Source: Planctomycetota bacterium (lineage in GTDB: Bacteria > Planctomycetota > UBA1135 > GCA-002686595). From it: a stretch of DNA of 8,242 bases. The translations under genes and the position numbers were made by a program. Under the pieces are notes generated by a model. That model had not been told where the DNA came from. It ran no database searches and was given only the letters and a program-made list of their open reading frames with translations. The DNA lies in assembly GCA_027623615.1 (NCBI GenBank), contig JAQBVH010000107.1, forward strand, positions 1-8,242, written 5' to 3'. This document shows positions 1-6,702 of this stretch, piece by piece. Position 1 is the first letter of the stretch; every line of letters begins with the position of its first letter.

Positions 1-1
1 C

Positions 2-1510
2 CTCCTGGCGTCTGGGACCGCCGCCCTCTGGGCGCTGGGCTTCATGGGGCTCGTCGGCCAGCCGATCAACATCTTCACCGCGCAGCTCCCGCTGCTCGTG
101 ATGGTGATCGCGTACACGGACGCGATCCACCTGATGATCGACACGCTGCGCGGTCGACGGGCGGGGCTCGGTCCCGTGCAGGCCGCGTCGAAGTCGATCC
201 GTGACCTCGGGCTGCCCTGCGCCCTGACCTCCCTCACCACAGCGATCGGCTTCGGCTCGCTCGTCATCTCCCGGGTCGAGGTGATCCAACGCTTCGGAGG
301 GGTCTTCGCCGCGGCGGTGGCCATGTCCTTCGTGGTCGTCCTGACCGTGATCCCGTTCGGGACGAGCCTCTTCTTGCGCGACAGCCGGCGGCCGTCCCTG
401 TCCACGCGCTTCTCCAGGATGCACGTGCCGGCCGAGCGTCTGATTCGCGCGGTGCTGCGCCGGCCGCGCACGGTCGCCTTCGCGGGTCTCGGACTGACCG
501 GGTTCTTGCTCGTGCTCGCGCTGCAGCTCGTGCCTGAGAACACCCTGACCGAGACGACGCCCAAGGGCCTCGACGCGACCGACGCCCTGGCCGTCCTCGA
601 GGAGCGCTTCGGCGGCGCGCTCAGCGCCTCGGTCCTGGTCGAGTGGCCGGCCGAGCGCCCCTGGCACGACGAGAGCATCCAGACCGTCCTGACGGAGGTC
701 ACGCGCGTCCTCGAGGAGAGCCCCTTCACGCACGCCCCACGCTCCGCCCTCGACCTGCTCGAGCTCCTCCCCCCGGGGATGCGCAAGCCAGAAGCCGTGG
801 GCGCACTGCCGGCCGAGCTGGTCGGTCGCTTCCTGCGAGCCGACCTGGGTCGTGCGTTGGTGAGCGCGCGCGTGCCGGACGAGAGCAGCGCGGTGTGCGA
901 CCCGGCCTACGCGGCCCTCGAGGAGGAGCTCGCCCGGATTCGCGCGGCCCATCCCGGCGTCGACCTGAACCTGACCGGGACCGGCTACATCGCGCGGCGC
1001 AACGTCAACCTGATCATCCGCGACTTCGCGCTCGGCCTCGGCCTCGCAGCCCTGGTGATCTTCCTCGTGCTCGGCGTCGCCTTCCGCTCCTGGCGCCTGG
1101 GTGCCTTGAGCCTCCTGCCCAACGCCTTCCCCATCGTGGTCGCTGCCGCCGGGCTGCGCATCGCGGGGCTCGAGCTGCAGATCTCGAGCGTGCTCGCGTT
1201 CACGGTGCTGCTCGGGATCGCGGTCGATGACACGATCCACCTCGTCTGTCGTTACCAGCGCGAGCGCGCGGAGGGGCACGGCGTGGACGAGGCCCTGGTG
1301 CGCGCCTTCCTCGGCGTCGGTCGTGCCCTGGTGATCACCACCGTCGTGCTGGCCGGAGGCTTCGGCGTGACCCTGTTCTCCAGCCTGCCCACCTCCGCGC
1401 TCTTCGCGCTGATCGTGATCACCGGCCTGATCGCCGCGCTGCTCGGGGATCTGATCCTCCTGCCCGCGACGATCAAGGCGTTCGGCGGCGGGAAAGCTCC
1501 TACGGATTGA
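2..1510 (+). CDS. RND-superfamily (MMPL/SSD-like) transporter, 5'-truncated
   Basis: This is an integral inner-membrane protein of the RND superfamily, probably moving a lipid or hydrophobic compound by proton-driven transport. The frame is open to the window edge, so the ATG at 44 is not the true start; 502 codons plus a TGA stop at 1508 are visible. Seen: the end of the first helix bundle (hydrophobic stretches near codons 1-18, 28-48, 72-92, 98-122), a helix near codons 157-176, a soluble extracytoplasmic domain around codons 178-335, and five more hydrophobic segments to the end. Each half carries a matching intramembrane acidic motif: YTDAIHL in the first and VDDTIHL in the second, the latter followed by a basic RYQRER loop. 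Twofold internal symmetry and these acids are typical of the MMPL/RND permease fold. Probably 200-350 N-terminal residues are missing. The substrate cannot be read from the sequence. Its last 11 bases overlap the end of the convergent PHP-domain gene. Confidence 0.85.
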   Translation, partial: LLASGTAALWALGFMGLVGQPINIFTAQLPLLVMVIAYTDAIHLMIDTLRGRRAGLGPVQAASKSIRDLGLPCALTSLTTAIGFGSLVISRVEVIQRFGGVFAAAVAMSFVVVLTVIPFGTSLFLRDSRRPSLSTRFSRMHVPAERLIRAVLRRPRTVAFAGLGLTGFLLVLALQLVPENTLTETTPKGLDATDALAVLEERFGGALSASVLVEWPAERPWHDESIQTVLTEVTRVLEESPFTHAPRSALDLLELLPPGMRKPEAVGALPAELVGRFLRADLGRALVSARVPDESSAVCDPAYAALEEELARIRAAHPGVDLNLTGTGYIARRNVNLIIRDFALGLGLAALVIFLVLGVAFRSWRLGALSLLPNAFPIVVAAAGLRIAGLELQISSVLAFTVLLGIAVDDTIHLVCRYQRERAEGHGVDEALVRAFLGVGRALVITTVVLAGGFGVTLFSSLPTSALFALIVITGLIAALLGDLILLPATIKAFGGGKAPTD

Positions 1511-3707
1511 TCACGAACTGCACCGCGTCCGTGAGCCCCGAGGTCGCGGTCGCGGACGGGTCGCGGTACCAGTACTGGGCGTAGACCGTCGTGCCGGCGG
1601 TGAGGGAGGGGTCGGCGCCCGAGGCGATGTGGACGTTGAAGTCGAAGGTCAGCTGCCCCGTGCAGTCGGTCCCGCTCCCCGAGCCGCCCGAGAACTGGAC
1701 CGGCGTGCGCACGAGGGAGCCGCCGAGGCACAGGCTGCCGTCGCCGATGGGGATGAAGCCGGCCTGGTCGGCGTAGACGAGGATGCCGAACTGCTGGTTG
1801 AGCACCTGGTCACCGGTGATCCAGAAGCCGAAGCCCGACGAGGCGCTCGCGACCCCCTGCCAACCGATCGAGGGCGCGCAGCCCGCGCTGCTGGCCTTGG
1901 CCACACAGTAGACCTGCGGGTCGTTCGTGCCCTCCCAGAGGAAGATCGGGTTCGAGTACGCGGTGTCGCCAGAGTCCGTCTCGACGTAGGCCCGGTAGTA
2001 GGTGCGGCCCGGGGCCGTGTTGTCGCTGGCCGAGAAGACGAACGAGCCGCTCGTCAAGAGGCTCTGGCCGATGATCGACTCGCTCGCGTCCCCCACGCGG
2101 CCGCGGAAGAGCGTGACCGTCCCGTTCGCCGCGCCCACGTTGACGTGCGCACGGATCGTGAGGGGCGCGCTCGGGACCGGCGTCGGCAAGGTCGTGCGCG
2201 AACCCATCGGGAGGGTCGAGCCGCCGAGCTGGGTCTCGAGGACCAGGGAGGGGCCGTCCGACACGTAGCTCTGGCCGGCCTTCAGGGCAGCCTCGAGGCT
2301 GACCTCGGTCATCGGGCCGTCGATCAACACGTGGTTCGCGCCAAAGGCGAAGGCCTCGTCGTGGGTGTCGCTGCCGGAGTAGGCGTACAGCACGCGGCCG
2401 TCGAGGAGCCAGTCGACCCAGTCACCGACGTGACCGCCCTGGCCGCTCTGGCTCGCGCCGTTCCAGATCTCGACCCCGTGCAGGCCATCGGCCTCGAGGC
2501 CGAGCGTCGCCTGGTTGCTGTTCCATGCGAAGCTGCCGGCGTCAGGATGGTGGGCGATCGCGTAGCCGCCCTGGGCGCGCACCGCGTCGATGTTGTCGGT
2601 GAAGTCGTTCAGGCCGCTGCAGAACCCGAGCAGGCCATCGCCGCCGCCCGTGATGCGGCTCGAGAGGCCATGCGCCCCCATGTGATTGGCCGAGGTGAAG
2701 CCGAGGCACAGCGCATCACCAGCGTCACCACCCTGCTGGGCACCCTCCTCGTCGCTCGACACCTCGACGTCCGGCAAGCACAGGAAGGAGCCGTCGCTGA
2801 TCGCGGCGATCTCGGCCGCGATCGTGTTGTACTCCCCGTCGCTGTTGATGCAGTACGAGTGGTCGGTCGCCGTGAACCAGTCGAGGCCGAGCACCTGGTA
2901 CTGGCTCTTGAGCTGGGCGAAGCTGAACGAGCCCGAGGTCTGGAACGTCTCGGCCGTGCAGTTCGAGGACGGCGCGCAGGCCCCGATCGCTTCTCCATGG
3001 CACGAGTGCACGTGCAAGTCGCCGCTGTGGATCTGCAGCCCGCCGCTGCCGGGCTGGGCCAAGCTGGTCGGGAGCCCCGCACGCGGGCCGCGCCAGGTGA
3101 GCGTCTCGGTCACCACGCTCTGCTGCAGGTCGCCGCCAGGCACGCGCCAGGTGAGGGCCCAGGTCACGTCCTCGGTCGCGCCGACCGACTCCGTGCCGTC
3201 GAAGACCTGGTCGTAGGGCAGGGTATGGTTCAAGGCCGCGTAGGGACGCTGGCTCGGGTCTGCGTACCGGACGGACAGCTCCGCGACCTTGCGCTGGTAG
3301 CGCACCAGTCCCTCGCGCGCGGCCTCCCCGGTCAGGGGCGGGTCGTTCTGGCCAGCGAAGTGCAGCTGCTCGTCGTGCCGGTGAGCCAGCTGCGCGGGGA
3401 GCTGCTCGAGCAGCACGTTCAGGTCGAAGAAGTCCCGGTCGCCGGTCAGACGTTCCGTGAGGTCGAGGTGCTCGATGACGCCGTAGCGAGTCCACACATC
3501 GAGCCCGACCAGCTCGACGGGCTGTCCCTCGCTGGCTCGGTTGACGACCAGGAGCTGCGCCGCCGCAGGTTGCGCAACAGCGACGTCCGCGACGGCGAAC
3601 GCGACGAGCACCGGGCCGCGGTCTTCTACCACGGGGCGCGAGCTCCAACTGGTGAACCAGAGCAGCGAGAAGGCGACGGGAGCGAGGAGGCTGGCGGTGC
3701 GGCGCAT
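1500..3707 (-). CDS. Exported PHP-domain metallohydrolase (CehA/McbA-like) with Cys-rich C-terminal module
   Basis: A 735-residue predicted exported metal-dependent phosphoesterase or hydrolase. An N-terminal signal-like segment (residues 1-22, Arg-Arg then hydrophobic) is followed by a region of about 200 residues I do not recognise. The PHP domain spans about 226-490 and has a full set of candidate metal ligands: HxH at 232/234, Asp-His at 282-283, Glu315, His-His at 386-387 and DxH at 447/449. The wording of these motifs fits the CehA/McbA branch of PHP proteins. A beta-rich stretch (about 510-592) leads to a terminal module (about 598-735) with four cysteines at 601, 610, 660 and 682, spaced as if for two disulfides. 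That module resembles a C-terminal domain I recall on many secreted planctomycete proteins. The natural substrate is unknown. The ATG at 3707 was chosen because it places the signal peptide at the N-terminus; no Shine-Dalgarno precedes it. The stop codon TAG overlaps the convergent transporter gene. Confidence 0.85.
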   Translation of the reverse strand: MRRTASLLAPVAFSLLWFTSWSSRPVVEDRGPVLVAFAVADVAVAQPAAAQLLVVNRASEGQPVELVGLDVWTRYGVIEHLDLTERLTGDRDFFDLNVLLEQLPAQLAHRHDEQLHFAGQNDPPLTGEAAREGLVRYQRKVAELSVRYADPSQRPYAALNHTLPYDQVFDGTESVGATEDVTWALTWRVPGGDLQQSVVTETLTWRGPRAGLPTSLAQPGSGGLQIHSGDLHVHSCHGEAIGACAPSSNCTAETFQTSGSFSFAQLKSQYQVLGLDWFTATDHSYCINSDGEYNTIAAEIAAISDGSFLCLPDVEVSSDEEGAQQGGDAGDALCLGFTSANHMGAHGLSSRITGGGDGLLGFCSGLNDFTDNIDAVRAQGGYAIAHHPDAGSFAWNSNQATLGLEADGLHGVEIWNGASQSGQGGHVGDWVDWLLDGRVLYAYSGSDTHDEAFAFGANHVLIDGPMTEVSLEAALKAGQSYVSDGPSLVLETQLGGSTLPMGSRTTLPTPVPSAPLTIRAHVNVGAANGTVTLFRGRVGDASESIIGQSLLTSGSFVFSASDNTAPGRTYYRAYVETDSGDTAYSNPIFLWEGTNDPQVYCVAKASSAGCAPSIGWQGVASASSGFGFWITGDQVLNQQFGILVYADQAGFIPIGDGSLCLGGSLVRTPVQFSGGSGSGTDCTGQLTFDFNVHIASGADPSLTAGTTVYAQYWYRDPSATATSGLTDAVQFVINP

Positions 3708-3791
3708 GGGGCAGGGCCTGGGGTGAGGGTCGAGACCCAGAGTAGCCGCGCGCCCGTCCCATCGGGAGATGATGTTGCCGCTGGGGGACGC
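3708..3791. other. Short intergenic gap with weak inverted repeats
   Basis: The 84 bases between the exonuclease stop and the PHP-protein start contain two small dyads. GGGTC-GA-GACCC lies at 3728-3739, 21-32 bases before the PHP start codon. TCCC-ATC-GGGA lies at 3758-3768. Neither is followed by a T-run in either direction, so neither looks like a classical intrinsic terminator. In GC-rich DNA dyads of four or five base pairs arise easily by chance. I see no convincing -35/-10 pair. The gap is long enough for a promoter but does not prove one. Confidence 0.3.
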
Positions 3792-4508
3792 TCAGCCCGC
3801 CGGACCGCCCTTGAACAGGGGCAAGAGCGTCGGACCCAAGCGCTCGTACAGCTGCCCGGTGGCGCGCACGTCGCGCAGGCAGTACTCGCCGATGTCCTCG
3901 ATGCGCCCATCGCGATAGGCGCGCGCGACCTGGCTGCCGTCGATCGAGCCCTTGGGGCTGTCGACGTCGAAGCGCCGGCACCAGTAGTCGAGGGAGTACC
4001 GGTCGCGGGTCGCGCCCTGGAAGCAGAGCACGTCCTGCAGATCGCAGTGGTCACCGATGTCGTAGCGGTAGGGCACCAGGTTGCGGCTCGGCTTCACCCC
4101 GAGCTGCGCCGAGCGAATCGTCAGGATCGGACCGTCGTAGCCGCGACCGTTGTAGGTCACCAGGCGCGGGTACGGCTTGAAGCCGACGATGTCCCAGAAC
4201 TTCTGCAGCAGCGCCGTCTCGTCCCCTCGGAAGATCTTCGAGTTCGGCACCTTCTCCCAGGTCTGCTCCGCGGCCGAGTCGCCCTCGAGCAAGATGAAGC
4301 CGCGCTCGTGCTCCACGATCCACAGCCCGATCGCGATCACCTTGCCCAGCCCCGGCATCCGGGCCGTGCGCTCGGGCAGCGCCTCGCGCCGCGAGGGGTC
4401 CTTCTCGCGCTCGAGCAGGTAGCCCCGGGTGATCTCGTCGACCTCCTCCCAGGGGAAGCCCGCCACCTCGATGTCGAAGACGACCGTCAGTCGTTGGGAA
4501 CCGGCCAT
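3792..4508 (-). CDS. PolB-like DEDDy 3'-5' exonuclease
   Basis: A 238-residue cytoplasmic predicted 3'-5' exonuclease related to the proofreading domain of family B DNA polymerases (the stand-alone 'predicted PolB-like exonuclease' family). Exo I is FDIE, with Asp12 and Glu14. Exo II is YNGRGYD at 119-125, with Asp125. A conserved HCDLQDVL stretch lies at 154-161. Exo III is YCLRD, with Tyr209 and Asp213, which makes it the DEDDy type. All four acidic residues and the tyrosine are present, so it should be active; there is no polymerase domain. The ATG at 4508 is preferred over a TTG at 4559 because it starts six residues before the first beta strand, and the longer version adds a Ser/Arg-rich leader inside the neighbouring gene. 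The start lies 22 bases inside the end of the matrixin gene and has no Shine-Dalgarno, which suggests translational coupling. Role in DNA repair is inferred from family, not from the neighbours. Confidence 0.88.
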   Translation of the reverse strand: MAGSQRLTVVFDIEVAGFPWEEVDEITRGYLLEREKDPSRREALPERTARMPGLGKVIAIGLWIVEHERGFILLEGDSAAEQTWEKVPNSKIFRGDETALLQKFWDIVGFKPYPRLVTYNGRGYDGPILTIRSAQLGVKPSRNLVPYRYDIGDHCDLQDVLCFQGATRDRYSLDYWCRRFDVDSPKGSIDGSQVARAYRDGRIEDIGEYCLRDVRATGQLYERLGPTLLPLFKGGPAG

Positions 4509-6700
4509 GCGGCGTAGGTTACCAGGCGAGCCCGCCCGGCAGAGCGACGAGCGCGCCAAGCGAGGACGAAGGCCAGGACCGCCAGCCAGCCCGCGCCACC
4601 GAGGACCCGCGGCCAGGTGGGCGGAGGCGCCGGCACGGTGGCCGCGCAGCCGCCGCCGCTGGAGGAGGTCTCGAAGTGGAAGGCGCTCGCCAGCGCGGTG
4701 GCCTGGCCCGTGTCGTCCTCACGCACCATCACGTTGCCCGAGACCAGGGTGCAGGGCGGCGTCGTCACCTGCAGGGTGCCCGGGCTGACCAGGACGACGT
4801 TCGAGGCGGCGACGCCCCCCAGGCCGGTGGTCAGCACGGCGCCGAAGATCACCTCGGTGTTGGCCGTGAAGTTGCTGCCGGTCAGGGTGACCGTCTCGCC
4901 CCCCTCGGAGGACCCGCTGCCGGGGCTGACGCTCGCGACGACGGGGTCGCGCTTGCTGCTGTAGACGAACGCCGAGCTGGCGGTCTGACCACCGGGTGTC
5001 TCGACCTGGAGGACATAGGGGCCGCCGATCACGCCGGGCTCGGTGACCACCTCCATGCGCGTCTCGTTCACGATCGTCAGGTTGGGCTGCAGGGTCCCGT
5101 CGATCGTCACGAAGCTGCCTGCGACGAAGTCACAGCCGTTGATCGTGACCATCGTCCCGCCCGCGGCGTCGCCGGCGATGGGGAAGACGACGTCGATCTC
5201 TGGCACCGCCGTGAACAGCATCGCGCCCGGGTCACGGCCCTCGACCCCGGTCGAGTCGATGACGACCACGTCGTGGGTCCCCGCGATCGTGGCGCGGGTC
5301 GTCAGGGTGATGGTGTTCGCGTCGACCACCGTGCAGGTGCCGCCCGAATCGGAGTAGCGTTGATCCCCGATCACCACCAGCGCGCCCGGGTTGAAGCCCG
5401 TGCCGGTGATCGTGATGTCCGTGCCGCCCTTGCTGCTCGAGACCCCGGGGACGACCGTCGTCACCGTCGGGTCCGGCGGGGTGATCTCGACACCGGCGGA
5501 GAGGATGTGGTCCTCACCGCCCGGCGTGGACACCATCAGGTCGATGTGCCCGGGCGCCGCGCCAACCAGCGGAGTCGCGGTGAAGCTGACCGAGGAGGTG
5601 CCCCAGCTGACGCCACTGATCGTCACGCTGGGGTCGCTGGAGGTAAGGCTGCTGCCCGCCACGAGCCCGGAGCCACGCACGGTCAGCGCGTTGCCCTGAC
5701 CGCGGACCGCGCGCAGGGGATAGTCGTCGGCCACGCGGCCGAGCTCGACGGAGACGTCCGCGTCGAGCAGCTCGATGCCCATGCTGACCGAGGAGCCGGC
5801 CGTCGCCGCGATCGAGCCCAGGACCCGCGCCTCGAAGTCGGTGTGGATCACATGACCCGCGGTCAGGTTCGCGGAACTGACGGGGTCCTCGAGAGGTGTC
5901 GCGTAGACCTCGTAGGTGCCCGTCGTCAGGGCAGGCAGATAGAACTGGCCCAGGCTGTTCGAGAGGACGGCCCCAACGACGCGCCCGTTGGCGTCCCGAG
6001 CGCCGACCCAGGCGCCGGCCACTGCGGAGTTGTCCGAGGTCCGCTGCAGGGTGCCGGTGATCATGGCGTAGGTGCCGGCGGGGTACATGTGTTGCAGGCC
6101 GTGCACGTCGTCGAGGGACAGGCTGCGGTGCAGGATCACGGTCGGGTCCACGTAGGGGTACATGGTGCCCCCCGCGCAGCCGGTGTGGTCGAGGCCGAGC
6201 AGGTGCCCGAACTCGTGGGCCGCGACGTCCTGGATATCGAAACGGCCCGGCGTGCCGCTGGTCGTGAACAGGAAGTTCTTCCCGTTGAACAGGATGTCGG
6301 CGTCGATGATCTCGCCGGACGTGTAGAAGGTCAGCGGGGTCACCGCGACGATGCCCGAAGCACCGGGGAAGTAGCCCGAGGTGTTCGTCTCGTCGAAGTA
6401 CACCATGTGGCGAGCGTCCGACTGCCAGTCGGTCGATGCCTGCTCGCTGGCGCGCACGTCCTCCCAAAGGTGGGCCGAGGTGCCGGTGACGTCGTTCCAG
6501 GCCTGGACCGCGTTGCGGAGCGCAGGCATGTGGCCATCGTCCGGGACGTCAGCCGAGCCCGTCTCGTTGATCACGAAGGAGATGCTGCCCGGCGAGGTCC
6601 AGAACAGGACGTTGCCGTTGGCGCTGTAGATCAGCCGCACGTGCGCGATCACGAAGCTGGCGCAGAGGACGCCGAGGAAGAGGAGGAGCTTGCGGTGCAT
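4487..6700 (-). CDS. Secreted matrixin-type zinc metalloprotease with IPT/TIG domains and C-terminal anchor
   Basis: A 737-residue predicted exported zinc endopeptidase. A signal peptide covers residues 1-19. The catalytic domain (about 20-207) carries the metzincin zinc motif HEFGHLLGLDH at 162-172, with Glu163 as general base, and a Met-turn at Met180 (GGTMYP). There is no obvious cysteine-switch propeptide. Residues about 212-290 resemble a carboxypeptidase-regulatory-like beta sandwich. A weak IPT-like unit (about 325-405) and three clearer IPT/TIG units (about 408-498, 499-580, 586-676) follow. The tail has Ser-Ser-Ser-Gly-Gly-Gly-Cys at 679-685, a Pro-rich linker, a hydrophobic segment at 698-714 and an Arg-rich cluster at 716-725. 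This layout is of the tripartite C-terminal sorting-signal kind, so the enzyme is probably held at the cell surface. The gene follows the small secreted protein by 2 bases and overlaps the exonuclease start. The protein substrate is unknown. Confidence 0.88.
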   Translation of the reverse strand: MHRKLLLFLGVLCASFVIAHVRLIYSANGNVLFWTSPGSISFVINETGSADVPDDGHMPALRNAVQAWNDVTGTSAHLWEDVRASEQASTDWQSDARHMVYFDETNTSGYFPGASGIVAVTPLTFYTSGEIIDADILFNGKNFLFTTSGTPGRFDIQDVAAHEFGHLLGLDHTGCAGGTMYPYVDPTVILHRSLSLDDVHGLQHMYPAGTYAMITGTLQRTSDNSAVAGAWVGARDANGRVVGAVLSNSLGQFYLPALTTGTYEVYATPLEDPVSSANLTAGHVIHTDFEARVLGSIAATAGSSVSMGIELLDADVSVELGRVADDYPLRAVRGQGNALTVRGSGLVAGSSLTSSDPSVTISGVSWGTSSVSFTATPLVGAAPGHIDLMVSTPGGEDHILSAGVEITPPDPTVTTVVPGVSSSKGGTDITITGTGFNPGALVVIGDQRYSDSGGTCTVVDANTITLTTRATIAGTHDVVVIDSTGVEGRDPGAMLFTAVPEIDVVFPIAGDAAGGTMVTINGCDFVAGSFVTIDGTLQPNLTIVNETRMEVVTEPGVIGGPYVLQVETPGGQTASSAFVYSSKRDPVVASVSPGSGSSEGGETVTLTGSNFTANTEVIFGAVLTTGLGGVAASNVVLVSPGTLQVTTPPCTLVSGNVMVREDDTGQATALASAFHFETSSSGGGCAATVPAPPPTWPRVLGGAGWLAVLAFVLAWRARRSAGRARLVTYAAWPVPND
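4541..4666 (-). other. C-terminal sorting/anchor signal of the matrixin protein
   Basis: This codes for residues 679-720 of the metalloprotease: a Ser-rich run, Gly-Gly-Gly-Cys, a short Pro-rich linker, one hydrophobic helix and a basic cluster. It resembles known tripartite CTERM signals in which a Gly/Cys motif is processed, as in the MYXO-, JDVT- and Synerg-CTERM families. I cannot assign it to one model. About 12 further residues, with two Trp/Tyr-containing turns, follow the basic cluster, which is longer than usual for such signals. Confidence 0.6.
4673..5479 (-). repeat. Tandem IPT/TIG domain repeats (coding)
   Basis: Three consecutive immunoglobulin-like IPT/TIG units of roughly 82-91 residues each lie in the matrixin protein. 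Each opens with a Pro-x-Val/Ile beta strand, then a Gly-Gly-Thr/Glu turn and a Thr-(Ile/Leu)-x-Gly-x-x-Phe strand (for example ITGTGF, INGCDF and LTGSNF). Such domains act as rigid spacers or binding modules in surface proteins. The unit boundaries are judged by eye. Confidence 0.7.
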
Positions 6701-6702
6701 GC

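Noticed and set aside
44..46. ATG at 44 as the start of the transporter
   Set aside because: The frame is open upstream to the window edge and codes for hydrophobic helix sequence continuous with what follows. The RND fold also requires more N-terminal helices.
3758..3768. TCCC-ATC-GGGA hairpin as a terminator of the exonuclease gene
   Set aside because: Only four base pairs with a three-base loop and no T-run; too weak.
1629..4517. A 962-codon open frame on the plus strand, opposite three minus-strand features
   Set aside because: It runs antisense through the PHP gene, an intergenic gap and the exonuclease gene, and its product is Arg/Ala/Val/Gly-rich low-complexity sequence with no domain. 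High GC removes stop codons from antisense frames, while the minus-strand genes show full catalytic motifs.
4509..4559. Upstream TTG start for the exonuclease
   Set aside because: It adds 17 residues unlike the family N-terminus and deepens the overlap with the matrixin gene. The ATG at 4508 sits just before the first strand carrying Asp12-x-Glu14.
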